DNA from: Methylophilales bacterium
GTDB taxonomy: Bacteria; Pseudomonadota; Gammaproteobacteria; Burkholderiales; Methylophilaceae
Assembly (NCBI GenBank): GCA_013205275.1
Contig: JABMNG010000064.1
Coordinates: 1-16,620 of the forward strand
DNA length: 16,620 nucleotides
Direction: 5' to 3'
Position 1 is the first letter of the stretch, and each line of letters starts with the position of its first letter. The notes beneath the pieces were generated by a model that saw only the letters and a list, made by a program, of their open reading frames with translations, did not search any database and was not told where the DNA came from. Of the stretch, positions 6,367 to 14,651 are shown in pieces. A program made the position numbers and the translations under genes.

Positions 6367-7445
6367 TTATCTAACTTTATAATCTTCATAAAATCCTTGA
6401 ACACTTTTTCCGCACCAAAGTATTTGATAAATTCTTTTTTTGCTAAATTTCCCCTTCTCTTGAGCTCCATAGGATGGTTAATTGCGTCCTTGAGTGTATT
6501 TTGCAAATTTTGTGGTTTAAGAGGATCCACTGTCCAACCAGAATGTTTATCTTTGACTGCATCACTCATTCCCCCATTTACCCCTGCAATAGAAGGAATT
6601 GCATAACTTGCCGCTTCAGCGTAAACAATACCAAACCCCTCAATGGAACTCTCATCCTGGTATGATGGCATTATAAATAGGTCTGCTTTTTTGAATAATC
6701 TATTTTTTCTTTTTTCATCCACCCAGCCATGGAATGTTATATTGCTTTCCATAGAAAAATGGCGAGACAACATTTTAATTTTATTTAGTTCTGGGCCTTC
6801 CCCTGCAATATCCCAATGAAAATTATTTATCTGTCTTTTTTCTTTTAAAATTACCAGAGCCTCTAGTACTAGAGATAATCCTTTTCTCGCCTCAATTCTT
6901 GCCAGACTTAACAAGCGAACCTTCTGATTGGGCTTTTTGTTAAAAATAGGTATATCAACAGGCAAACTATAGGTTGGAGGGATAATATATTTTTCAAGTT
7001 TTGGTAAATTTAATTGCTGATTCACTAAACCAAGAGTGAAAGCTGAATTTGCGATTAAGACAGTTGCTCTCGATAATGCCTCATTAATTCTAAGGGTCTT
7101 ATTATTATTTAGGTACTCCTGTCCGTGTGCCATGACAACAATCATATTTGAAATATTTTTTGGAATAGATGCTATCGATTTCCAACTATCACAAATAATA
7201 ATGTCCTTTGGGTTAATAATTTTTGCAATTTTATAGCGCTTGAATACCGCCCTAATTATCTTTGGTAACTTTGGTGCAATAATTTCAACTGAGACATTAT
7301 TGGAGCTATTGAAATTTCGAACCTTGTGATCTGGGATAACAATTACCTGATTATTTTTTGATAATTTTATAGCTAAAGACTTCATCACGGACTGCATACC
7401 ACCTTCTCTAGGTGGAAAAGTCTGTGTAACAATCAGAATTTTCAA
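6363..7445 (-). CDS. Family 4 glycosyltransferase
   Basis: A retaining GT-B glycosyltransferase of 360 residues. The N-terminal acceptor domain opens with MKILIVTQTFPPREGGMQSV, whose GG at 15-16 is the usual glycine-rich loop. The C-terminal domain begins with SLARIEARKGL at 180-190, continues through ITFHGWV at 236-242 and ends the active site with the EX7E motif EGFGIVYAE (E269-E277), followed by GVNGGMSDAV at 288-297. No membrane segment is visible; family members usually attach at the inner face of the inner membrane. It overlaps the GT4 gene upstream and the GT9 gene downstream by four bases each, so the three are probably translated together. Donor and acceptor are unknown; addition of an outer-core or surface-glycan hexose is the likeliest role given the neighbours. 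Confidence 0.87.
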   Translation of the reverse strand: MKILIVTQTFPPREGGMQSVMKSLAIKLSKNNQVIVIPDHKVRNFNSSNNVSVEIIAPKLPKIIRAVFKRYKIAKIINPKDIIICDSWKSIASIPKNISNMIVVMAHGQEYLNNNKTLRINEALSRATVLIANSAFTLGLVNQQLNLPKLEKYIIPPTYSLPVDIPIFNKKPNQKVRLLSLARIEARKGLSLVLEALVILKEKRQINNFHWDIAGEGPELNKIKMLSRHFSMESNITFHGWVDEKRKNRLFKKADLFIMPSYQDESSIEGFGIVYAEAASYAIPSIAGVNGGMSDAVKDKHSGWTVDPLKPQNLQNTLKDAINHPMELKRRGNLAKKEFIKYFGAEKVFKDFMKIIKLDK

Positions 7446-8572
7446 TTTAAACGCTTTTCCTTTAACGATTGATTATAAATCTTAAGGGTATTCTTTAACA
7501 TATTATCTAATGTGAACTTATGCCTACAAACAACAGGAGGTGGACTCTTAACCCACTTATCTGCTAATTTTACCGCTTGATTAAGGTTTCCAGGACTTAT
7601 TAATCCCTCTGGTAAAATTTCAATCATTTGTTCTTTCACCCCCCCATGGGAGTATGCTATTACAGGAATACCCATACTTAGACTTTCTAATGAAACCCTA
7701 CCAAATGCCTCTGGCTCCTGGGATAATGAAAATGTTATGGCTGAGATTGACATAATTTCTCTAAGGTCAGAGCGTTGACCTGTGAATGTAATGGTGTTGA
7801 TTAAACCTAGCTTTTTTACCTTTTCGATTAACTCCTGATAATAATTAGATTTTCCTTCTTTTATTTCTCCAACAATTATTCCATGAATATTGGCGGAGAA
7901 ATAACTCAATTTCTTGATGATACTAATAAAATCTTCCTGGCCTTTCCATCGAGTAATTCTAGCAGGCAAAAGCAATAATATTTTGTTTTTAGTCTCAGGG
8001 TGGTCTAAATACCAACTCTGAATCCATTTTTTATTGGCCTTAAAATGGTAAGAAAAGTATTTCGAGTCTACCCCCCTATAATTTAAAAATAAATGCTTTT
8101 CATTAACCTGGTAATTATCCAAAACATATTTTTTAATCATTTTTGAGACTGCTATCAGATAGTCCCCTTTGGCCATAATGGCACTGTAAAAATTAACCGA
8201 GTAGGGGCCATGGAAGGTGGTAATGAAGATGGGTCTACTTTTTTTAGGGATTAATTTTATTGTAAAATAAAGTAGCCATGCCGGAAATCTTGATCTAGCA
8301 TGAACGATATCGACTCGATTATTTATTAAAAAATTTCTTAGTTTCGGAATTAATAAAAAAGAAACTAATGATTTTCTCCCTACAGCTAAGTTTAAATGTT
8401 CTGAGCCCTCATCTATCAGTTGCTGCAAGAATGATCCTTTTTCTGAAATTACAATCGACCTATGACCTTTCTCAGACAAATATTTTCCTAATTCAAGTGT
8501 TCCTCGCTCAACTCCACCAGAATTTAATGATGGAAGGGCTTGAACCACAGTAATAGAATTCTCTTTAATCAT
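7442..8572 (-). CDS. Family 4 glycosyltransferase
   Basis: A second GT-B retaining glycosyltransferase, 376 residues. The N-terminus holds VVQALPSLNSGGVERGTLEL at 9-28, the GG-VE loop common in GT4 enzymes of LPS loci. VDIVHARSRFPAW at 87-99 and FHGPYSVNFYS at 120-130 belong to the acceptor domain. The donor domain shows LPARITRWKGQEDFI at 202-216 (R206 and K210 in the expected phosphate-contact positions) and EX7E as EAFGRVSLE (E288-E296), then YSHGGVKE at 307-314. It overlaps the ELM1-family gene upstream by eight bases and the next GT4 gene by four. GT4 enzymes of this type are frequent neighbours of ELM1-family proteins in proteobacterial genomes, which suggests that they act on the same glycan. 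Substrates cannot be assigned. Confidence 0.87.
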   Translation of the reverse strand: MIKENSITVVQALPSLNSGGVERGTLELGKYLSEKGHRSIVISEKGSFLQQLIDEGSEHLNLAVGRKSLVSFLLIPKLRNFLINNRVDIVHARSRFPAWLLYFTIKLIPKKSRPIFITTFHGPYSVNFYSAIMAKGDYLIAVSKMIKKYVLDNYQVNEKHLFLNYRGVDSKYFSYHFKANKKWIQSWYLDHPETKNKILLLLPARITRWKGQEDFISIIKKLSYFSANIHGIIVGEIKEGKSNYYQELIEKVKKLGLINTITFTGQRSDLREIMSISAITFSLSQEPEAFGRVSLESLSMGIPVIAYSHGGVKEQMIEILPEGLISPGNLNQAVKLADKWVKSPPPVVCRHKFTLDNMLKNTLKIYNQSLKEKRLN

Positions 8573-9473
8573 TTACGATATTAAAAAATTTATTTTTAAC
8601 TAAATTTGCACATCTTGCCGCCTCACCAAACCTTATTTTGATTTTTTTATCTGCTTCTTTATCAATAGTTCTCAATATATTTTTTTCTATCAGAATATTT
8701 ACAGATCTAAAAACTTTATTATCATTAATCTCTCTTAACTTAATAATGCCAACTTCGGAACCAGAGGATAATGACTCATATATCATTGATACCGAATCAT
8801 TTGTTACCCAAACTTTTTTTGATTCTAATAATCTATCTGCAATCCAATTACTAGGAACCTTATTGTGATCAATTATCTTGAGGTTAGGTATGCCTAGTGT
8901 GTTTATTAAGTTATTAAAATCCTTCGGCGTTCTTGGAGAATTACTAAGCACATATTTTACTGATGGACTTTCCTGGGTAATCCTTAAAATTTGATTAGCA
9001 ATGAAATTATCGTCCCATTCAAAGTGTCTCGATTTACCGCCGATCAATATTAATCCCTTCTTATCTTTTTGCCTCTTAAAGTTCTCATTACCATTAAGTG
9101 ACCCATGAAATCTAATTACATTATTCTGATTCATTATTTTAAGGTCATCGTGATAAGGAATTAAACATAAATTAAATAAGTAGGTGGGTAATGTGGGTTT
9201 TAGTATTAATAGTGATTTACCCCCTATCAAAAATTTGGCAATAAGAACGGGTAAATGCGTTTGATGTCCAGCTCCAATTATTAGAGAAGGCTCTCCAGAT
9301 TTATCGAGCCCTATAAGGTACTTAATAATTGTAAGCCATGCTTGCCTTACTGATAGATGAATAATTTTGCAATTGATTATTTTTTGGATAGCATTAGTGA
9401 GTGATAATGATTGTATGTCATGACCTTTTCTTCCATCAGTGATGCGCCATATGATAATTTGATCAGACTTCAT
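8565..9473 (-). CDS. ELM1-family protein (putative glycosyltransferase)
   Basis: A 302-residue soluble protein that I recognise as the bacterial ELM1 family, named after a plant mitochondrial-fission protein and now often listed as putative glycosyltransferases. Conserved blocks are TDGRKGHDIQS at 12-22, IGAGHQTHLPVL at 66-77, LKPTLPTYLFNLCLIPYHDD at 91-110, LIGGKSRHFEW at 143-153, SNSPRTP at 177-183 and VTNDSVSMIYESLSSG at 223-238. The last block resembles the donor-binding loop of GT-B enzymes. No signal peptide or membrane segment is present. It sits between a ThiO-like oxidase gene (four-base gap) and a GT4 gene (eight-base overlap). That position supports a sugar-transfer role in LPS or another glycan, but neither reaction nor substrate can be read from the sequence. 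The family call is firm; the function is inference. Confidence 0.83.
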   Translation of the reverse strand: MKSDQIIIWRITDGRKGHDIQSLSLTNAIQKIINCKIIHLSVRQAWLTIIKYLIGLDKSGEPSLIIGAGHQTHLPVLIAKFLIGGKSLLILKPTLPTYLFNLCLIPYHDDLKIMNQNNVIRFHGSLNGNENFKRQKDKKGLILIGGKSRHFEWDDNFIANQILRITQESPSVKYVLSNSPRTPKDFNNLINTLGIPNLKIIDHNKVPSNWIADRLLESKKVWVTNDSVSMIYESLSSGSEVGIIKLREINDNKVFRSVNILIEKNILRTIDKEADKKIKIRFGEAARCANLVKNKFFNIVND

Positions 9474-9477
9474 GTTA

Positions 9478-10488
9478 TTAAATGCTTTCCTGCATTATTA
9501 ATTTAGTTATTCTATTTGCAGACTCTGGAGCCATCGTTAAGCCATAACGATAATGACCGGAATTAATAAATAAATTTTCATAGAAATTGTCTTTCATAAT
9601 ATAGGGTAGATTCTCATTAGTCCCTGGCCGAAATCCCGTCCAATGTTTATCTAACTCAATATTTTCTAATTTTGGCACTAAACTTCGTGCTTTTTTCTGC
9701 AATATATTTATTGCTTCTGGATTAATTACTCTACTAAACCCAACATTTTCTCTTGTGCTTCCTGCTAGGATAGCGCCATCTTTTTGTTGGAGTACATATG
9801 AATTATCCCCATAAATAATATGGGGCAGCTCTATATCATTTTTTTTAAACTGAATCATCTGACCTCTCACGGGATATATATTACCCAAAAAATCTTGATG
9901 AATTAATCCTGTCCATGCTCCGGTTGCTAGTACGTAGAAGTCCGCACCAATTGATTGATTATTTTCACTAGGCCATTCAATGATTGTTTTATGTTGCGAT
10001 TTTATTGGCGTCAATTTAAAGTTTTCAATAATCTCAATTTTTAAATTCACCATTAATTTTTTCAAAGCCTTCATTAGTTTTGAAGGGCTTATCTGGCAAA
10101 CATCTGGAAAATAAAAATAAGAGTCGTCGCCTACTTTTCTTTCTTCAACATTAAATTGATTTTTTTTTGACCATTCAGACATCCCCTGCCTATCAATTTT
10201 TTGTTTTAACAACATTCCTGATTTCTTAAACTCTGGATCGCATCCAGTTTCTTCTATTAGACGTTTTGATAGGGCCTCATATGATCTGTCGCTATTAATA
10301 CATAGCTGATAAATAGAATCGTCATAATCCCATGGTAACAAAGGAAATAATATTCCCGCGGCTGCCGAAGAAGATTCCTGCCCAATCTCAGACTGATCAA
10401 GAATGGAAACTTGAAACCCTTTCTCTTTTAAGTTAATTGCCGATAGACAACCAACAATCCCCCCGCCAATAACTACTATTTTTTTCAT
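9478..10488 (-). CDS. thiO: FAD-dependent amino acid oxidase, glycine oxidase ThiO-like
   Basis: ThiO oxidises glycine to iminoglycine with FAD, feeding thiazole synthesis for thiamine. The 336-residue product is a DAO-fold flavoprotein. It starts with the dinucleotide-binding motif VVIGGGIVGCLSA at 5-17, then SSSAAAGILFPLLPWDYDD at 39-57, which matches the ThiO pattern. The C-terminal part has HWTGFRPGTNENLPYI near 281-296, with the substrate-binding arginine of the family, and GHYRYGLTMAPESA near 311-324, close to the 'GHYRNG..LAP' signature of ThiO. It is slightly short but complete. No other thiamine gene is in the window. It sits three bases after the antiporter gene and four before the ELM1-family gene, an unexpected place for a vitamin gene. 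Another small amine or amino acid oxidase of the same fold is the main alternative. Confidence 0.74.
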   Translation of the reverse strand: MKKIVVIGGGIVGCLSAINLKEKGFQVSILDQSEIGQESSSAAAGILFPLLPWDYDDSIYQLCINSDRSYEALSKRLIEETGCDPEFKKSGMLLKQKIDRQGMSEWSKKNQFNVEERKVGDDSYFYFPDVCQISPSKLMKALKKLMVNLKIEIIENFKLTPIKSQHKTIIEWPSENNQSIGADFYVLATGAWTGLIHQDFLGNIYPVRGQMIQFKKNDIELPHIIYGDNSYVLQQKDGAILAGSTRENVGFSRVINPEAINILQKKARSLVPKLENIELDKHWTGFRPGTNENLPYIMKDNFYENLFINSGHYRYGLTMAPESANRITKLIMQESI

Positions 10489-10491
10489 ATT

Positions 10492-12468
10492 TTACTTGCC
10501 ATTCAGCGCATACTTTTCAAATTGTTCAAGATCTTTAGGCGAGCCCAAAAGAACAAGAACATCGCCTTTTGATAAAATAATATCTGGCCTTGGATCTATA
10601 TTTTCCAACATATTAGGCCTTCTCAGATATTGAATTTCAACATTCAATTCTGGGATAATAAGATCAGATAGATACCTATTAAATATAAATAAATTCTCAG
10701 TAATCTCCATTGACCTCAATTGGAGTTGCATGTCACTTCCAATATCATCACTAATATCTGTAGTGCCTTTAAAGTATCCTCTAAACATTTTGTATCTTTC
10801 TTCTCGGAATGCCCTGATTCTTTTTATCACTCTGGGCAACGGAACTCCAAGTATAACCAGGGCATGAGAAGCTAGCATTAGACTCCCCTCAAGAATTTCT
10901 GGAACAACCTCTGAGGCCCCGTCATTTTGTAATTGTAAAATAGATGTTTCATCTAGCGTCCTTACTATTATCGGTAAATTAGGAAATGACTCTCTGATTA
11001 CCTGAATTACTTTAGACGAGGCTCTGTCGTCAGCATAGGCAATAACAACAGCTTTTGCTTTACTTAGTCCGGCTGCATTGAGAACCAATCTCCTGCTAGC
11101 ATCTCCAAACATCACAATGTCACCAGCATTTGATGCATCATTAACCCTGTTTGCATCCATATCAATAGCGATATAAGAAATACCTTCTTCCTTTAAAAAT
11201 CTCGCTAGGAATTGTCCACTCCGCCCATACCCGCATAAAATGACATGATCTTTCATGTCTTTTCCAACTTCATCTATTTTTTGTATATTTTGGTTATTAT
11301 TTCGCTGATAATTCTTGGATATATATCTCGCAATTCTTCCATTATATGGAATAATTATTGGGGCTAGCATCATTGACAGCAAGCATACCGAAAGAATAAT
11401 CTGTAAAACTTCACCACTAATAAGTTCTTGCTCCATACCAAGGGCTAATATCACAAAACTAAATTCCCCTGCTTGGCTTAAAATAATTCCCGTTCGTATT
11501 CCAACACCTAGCTCATACTTAAAAATCTTTGTTAAGCATGCAATTAATGTTGCCTTAAATAATACAAAACCGACGAAAACTAAAAATATAATTGAAAAAT
11601 ATTCAATAAAGACTGAAAGATTGAGCATCATGCCAATACTTATAAAAAATAATCCCAATAAAATATCTCTAAATGATGAAATATCCGATTCCACCTGATA
11701 ACGATAACGAGTTTCTGAAATTAACATTCCTGCCAGAAACGCACCAAGCGCATAGGAAAGACCTGCATACTCAGTTAAATATGCAAAAATCATTGTTATC
11801 ATTAATACATTTAAAACGAATAATTCTCTGGACTTTTGTCTTGCAACCATGCCAAACCAAAAATTCATCACCGGCTTTCCTAGCCAAAAAAGTATCACTA
11901 ATAAAATACTAACCTTAAGAATAGTCGTACCTATAATGGCAGTTAAGCCAGAAATTTCTGATCCAAAAGCTTGTATCAAAATAATGATTGGGATCAAAGC
12001 TATGTCTTGAAATAATAAGATCCCTATAGAAAGTCTACCGTGCCGGCTATTAAGATCTATTCTTTCCATTAATATTTTTGAAACAATGGCGGTTGAAGAC
12101 ATTGTCAAAGCCGACCCAATAATAAACGCCGCATAGAAATCTAAACCGACTAATCTTGAGAACAACACAGTAAATAAAAGCGTAATTGCGACCTGAGCCC
12201 CGCCAAGTCCAAATAATATCCCTCTCATGGAATTAAGTTTGGGCAGACTAAACTCAAGGCCGATTGAAAACATTAAGAAAACAATACCAAATTCAGCAAT
12301 ATGTCGACTAGATTCATTATCTGGAAGGTAAGCAAGCGCATACGGTCCAAATATCAATCCTACGGAAAAATAAGCAATCATTGGAGGCAGCTTTAAATGT
12401 TTAAAAACAGTTATCATGACAACTGAGCTAATAAGGAGGAGGATAATCTGTTGAATAGATGCAAACAT
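10492..12468 (-). CDS. Monovalent cation:proton antiporter, KefB/KefC/YbaL type (CPA2), with RCK domains
   Basis: An inner-membrane antiporter of 658 residues, predicted to exchange K+ (or Na+) for protons. Residues about 1-385 hold roughly a dozen hydrophobic segments, including the family blocks FLMFSIGLEFSLPKL at 64-78, SSTAIVSKIL at 124-133 and LLFQDIALIPI at 151-161. A TrkA-N/RCK domain follows, with HVILCGYGRSGQFLARFL at 408-425 as the nucleotide-binding motif and MFGDASRRLVLNAAGL near 453-468. Residues about 575-655 resemble a TrkA-C domain, which E. coli KefB and KefC lack and which explains the extra length. In betaproteobacteria such a gene is often divergent from kdsD, as here. It is the first gene of the six-gene minus-strand operon. 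The start is the first ATG, leading straight into the first membrane helix. Ion specificity and gating ligand are unknown. Confidence 0.87.
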   Translation of the reverse strand: MFASIQQIILLLISSVVMITVFKHLKLPPMIAYFSVGLIFGPYALAYLPDNESSRHIAEFGIVFLMFSIGLEFSLPKLNSMRGILFGLGGAQVAITLLFTVLFSRLVGLDFYAAFIIGSALTMSSTAIVSKILMERIDLNSRHGRLSIGILLFQDIALIPIIILIQAFGSEISGLTAIIGTTILKVSILLVILFWLGKPVMNFWFGMVARQKSRELFVLNVLMITMIFAYLTEYAGLSYALGAFLAGMLISETRYRYQVESDISSFRDILLGLFFISIGMMLNLSVFIEYFSIIFLVFVGFVLFKATLIACLTKIFKYELGVGIRTGIILSQAGEFSFVILALGMEQELISGEVLQIILSVCLLSMMLAPIIIPYNGRIARYISKNYQRNNNQNIQKIDEVGKDMKDHVILCGYGRSGQFLARFLKEEGISYIAIDMDANRVNDASNAGDIVMFGDASRRLVLNAAGLSKAKAVVIAYADDRASSKVIQVIRESFPNLPIIVRTLDETSILQLQNDGASEVVPEILEGSLMLASHALVILGVPLPRVIKRIRAFREERYKMFRGYFKGTTDISDDIGSDMQLQLRSMEITENLFIFNRYLSDLIIPELNVEIQYLRRPNMLENIDPRPDIILSKGDVLVLLGSPKDLEQFEKYALNGK

Positions 12469-12550
12469 TTAACTATTAAGTGTCATTTAAAACTTTATTC
12501 TACTATTAATCCCTTTTATACTTACCCAATTAAATAAATATAATTATCAA
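12469..12550. promoter_or_regulatory. Divergent promoter region between the antiporter operon and the kdsD-lpt-rpoN operon
   Basis: This 82-base gap lies between two long divergent operons. On the plus strand TATACT at 12517-12522 is a one-mismatch -10 box; 17 bases upstream, TTTATT at 12494-12499 is a weak -35. This would start transcription near 12529, with a leader of about 22 bases before the kdsD ATG and no clear ribosome binding site. On the minus strand I found no convincing pair. The assignment is tentative because the region is very AT-rich. Confidence 0.34.
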
Positions 12551-13525
12551 ATGAAAAATAACTCGATCGACATCATAAAAACAGCCCAAGAAGTTCTAGA
12601 AATTGAAGCCAATGAAATTATCCGCATCAGTAAAAATATCTCCGAAAGTTTTGTTGAGGCTGTCAATCTAATAATCAATTGTAATGGGCGAATTGTTCTC
12701 AGTGGTATGGGGAAATCAGGACATATCGCTAGAAAAATTTCATCCACACTTGCCAGTACTGGAACCCCTGCTTTTTTTATGCATCCAGGGGAGGCTAGCC
12801 ATGGTGATCTTGGTATGATCACAAAGGATGATGTCGTTATTATTTTATCTAATTCAGGGCAAAGCTCTGAGATTCTCTCAATTCTTCCCGATATAAAAAG
12901 AATTGGCGCAAAAATTATTTCAATATGCAGCGATTCAAATTCAGACTTAGCTAAACAAAGCGCCATACATATTTCATCAGACGTCAAACAAGAAGCCTGC
13001 CCTTTAGGGTTAGCACCCACAGCCTCCTCAACGGTATCATTAGCCCTTGGTGACGCATTAGCAATATGCACACTTAGCTTAAGAGGTTTTACAGTTCAAG
13101 ACTTTGCGAGATCTCATCCTGGGGGTAATTTAGGAAAAAATCTCCTGGTAACTATTAAAGACGTAATGAGAACAGATCAAGAAATTCCTAAAGTTAAGGC
13201 TCAATCCTTATTAAAAGACGCCATCACAGTAATGAATGATAAATCCGTAGGATTTACTGCGGTCATTGATGAGAAAAATAAGCCCATTGGAATTTTGACA
13301 GACGGCGATCTAAGGCGCGCATTAATAAATCATAAGACAATAAATTCTAGTGTCTCAGACTGCATGACTAAAGATCCTATCACAATGAAATCTAATCAGC
13401 TGGCAATTGACGCGGTAAACATCATGGAAAAATTAAAAGTAAATGGTTTTTTAGTTGTGAATGAAAATGATGAATTAATTGGCATCTTTAATTTACATGA
13501 CCTATTAAAAGCTAAAGTAATCTAA
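12551..13525 (+). CDS. kdsD: D-arabinose 5-phosphate isomerase (KdsD/KpsF/GutQ family)
   Basis: KdsD converts D-ribulose 5-phosphate to D-arabinose 5-phosphate, the first committed step towards Kdo, the inner sugar of LPS. The 324-residue cytosolic protein has the standard layout: an N-terminal SIS sugar-isomerase domain (about 40-175) with SGMGKSGHIARK at 51-62, HPGEASHGDLG at 78-88 and SNSGQSSEI at 100-108; the linker motif SHPGGNLGK at 188-196 with the catalytic histidine position H189; then two CBS domains (about 206-260 and 268-322), the first with ILTDGDLRR at 248-256. Length equals typical family members. It is the first gene of the plus-strand operon, divergent from the antiporter gene. 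Only six bases separate its stop from lptC, whereas kdsC usually lies between them. The start follows an AT-rich leader without an evident ribosome binding site. Confidence 0.95.
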   Translation: MKNNSIDIIKTAQEVLEIEANEIIRISKNISESFVEAVNLIINCNGRIVLSGMGKSGHIARKISSTLASTGTPAFFMHPGEASHGDLGMITKDDVVIILSNSGQSSEILSILPDIKRIGAKIISICSDSNSDLAKQSAIHISSDVKQEACPLGLAPTASSTVSLALGDALAICTLSLRGFTVQDFARSHPGGNLGKNLLVTIKDVMRTDQEIPKVKAQSLLKDAITVMNDKSVGFTAVIDEKNKPIGILTDGDLRRALINHKTINSSVSDCMTKDPITMKSNQLAIDAVNIMEKLKVNGFLVVNENDELIGIFNLHDLLKAKVI

Positions 13526-13531
13526 TTTTTT

Positions 13532-14110
13532 ATGGAGAATAAACTATCCTCTATCTTAACTCTAATAATAATTTTAATAGTTGCATTAACTACGTATTGG
13601 CTTAAGTTAGAGGTAGATAAAGAGCAACTCTTAAAAAGTACCGCCATAGAAAAAGGGCCAGATTTTTTTTTGAAGGGCTATAAAACACAACAGACCCTAG
13701 AAAATGGAGAGATTAACTTTATATTATCTGGTGAAAAAATGACCCACTATGAACATTTAGAAAAAACCTATCTTATTTCCCCTACGTTTATCCAATATAA
13801 AAATAGAAGTCCCTATTCATGGATATCTGGTAATAATGGCAAGATTGAAGATAAAGGTGAAAAAATTACTGTAAGTGACAATGTTATCCTCTTGAGGGCT
13901 CCCACAAAAACAAAAAAACAAATGAAGCTTTTTACTGACACTCTCAACATTGATACAAAAAATAATATTGTTTTAACAAAATCACCAGTAAAAATTATCC
14001 AAGAACCTAATATAGAGATCAATGGAGTTGGAATGAGATACGATAAAAAGGAAAATACATTCAAACTTTTAAGTAATGTTAAAGTCCATTATGAAAATAA
14101 CAATAAATAA
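13532..14110 (+). CDS. lptC: LPS export system protein LptC
   Basis: LptC is the bitopic inner-membrane protein that takes LPS from the LptB2FG transporter and hands it to LptA in the periplasmic bridge. The 192-residue product has one membrane helix near the N-terminus (about 7-25), then a periplasmic domain of short beta strands with the expected LptC-like pattern (FFLKGYKTQQTLENGEINFI near 46-65, and a late KSPVKIIQEPNIEINGVGM near 150-168). Sequence conservation in this family is low, so the call rests on layout plus position between kdsD and lptA-lptB. The length matches E. coli LptC (about 191). It starts six bases after kdsD, with no obvious ribosome binding site, and its 3' end overlaps the longest lptA reading frame. 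Confidence 0.9.
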   Translation: MENKLSSILTLIIILIVALTTYWLKLEVDKEQLLKSTAIEKGPDFFLKGYKTQQTLENGEINFILSGEKMTHYEHLEKTYLISPTFIQYKNRSPYSWISGNNGKIEDKGEKITVSDNVILLRAPTKTKKQMKLFTDTLNIDTKNNIVLTKSPVKIIQEPNIEINGVGMRYDKKENTFKLLSNVKVHYENNNK

Positions 14111-14648
14111 GGTACTAAATTTGAATATAAATTATAAAAAATTAATTTTATTGTTATGGGCATTTTTTGTCTCACCAGTAGCCATGCCTGAGAAAGCCGA
14201 TAGAAATAAACCCATTGAAATAGAGTCAGATATGATGACGGTAGATGATAATCGGAGTATTAGTATCTATACAGGCGATGTTATTCTTACTCAAGGTACA
14301 ATGGTAATTAAAGCAGATAAATTAACAGTCAGGGAAGATAAACAAGGATTTCAACATAGCACATCAGTAGGCAGCCCAACAACATTTAAACAGAAACGTG
14401 ATGGAGTAAATTCATACATAGAAGGTAAAGCATCGCGAATTGAATATGATGGGCATATGGATAAAGTTCACCTCTATGATAAAGCCTCAGTAAAAAGAGG
14501 AGATGACACTGTATTTGGAGACTATATTATTTATGATGCTAACGCTGAAATTGCGCAAGCAATGTCAGGAAAGACACAAGGCAGCACTGGGGAAAACTCA
14601 AAGAAAACAAGAACACGAGCAATCATCTCCCCGAATAAAGGAAACTAG
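14091..14648 (+). CDS. lptA: LPS export system periplasmic protein LptA
   Basis: LptA forms the periplasmic bridge that carries LPS from LptC to LptD in the outer membrane. The product has a hydrophobic signal segment (KKLILLLWAFFVSPVA), probably cleaved near AMP, then an OstA/LptA beta-jellyroll domain: KPIEIESDMMTVDDN, TGDVILTQGTMVIKADKLTV, SYIEGKASRIEYDG and DTVFGDYIIYDANAEIAQAMSG. The start is uncertain. The frame is open from an ATG at 14076. The ATG at 14091 (used here) overlaps lptC by 20 bases and gives a long N-terminal region. A TTG at 14121 has AAGG at 14109-14112 eight bases upstream and gives a more standard signal peptide. It sits between lptC and lptB (three-base gap), as is normal. 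The tail after about residue 170 is charged and probably disordered. Confidence 0.9.
   Translation: MKITINKVLNLNINYKKLILLLWAFFVSPVAMPEKADRNKPIEIESDMMTVDDNRSISIYTGDVILTQGTMVIKADKLTVREDKQGFQHSTSVGSPTTFKQKRDGVNSYIEGKASRIEYDGHMDKVHLYDKASVKRGDDTVFGDYIIYDANAEIAQAMSGKTQGSTGENSKKTRTRAIISPNKGN
14109..14123 (+). promoter_or_regulatory. Ribosome binding site and possible TTG start of lptA
   Basis: AAGG at 14109-14112, overlapping the lptC stop codon, lies eight bases before an in-frame TTG at 14121-14123. Neither upstream ATG (14076 or 14091) has comparable spacing to a purine-rich site. Translation from the TTG would begin MNINYKKLILLL, a compact signal peptide. Confidence 0.4.
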
Positions 14649-14651
14649 TAA

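Noticed and set aside
11315..11912. Two plus-strand open frames (127 and 79 codons) opposite the antiporter gene
   Set aside because: Both lie within the membrane domain of a clearly intact antiporter and have no family resemblance or start signals.
2205..12468. A complete O-antigen or capsule island with its own export system
   Set aside because: There is no Wzx/Wzy, ABC exporter, ligase or nucleotide-sugar synthesis gene in the region; it holds only transferases and one acyltransferase, so core LPS assembly is the simpler reading.
12547..13071. A 174-codon open frame on the minus strand opposite kdsD
   Set aside because: It lies entirely opposite the SIS domain of kdsD, whose motifs are intact; its translation resembles no family and it has no promoter or ribosome binding site. 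It is a shadow of the real gene.
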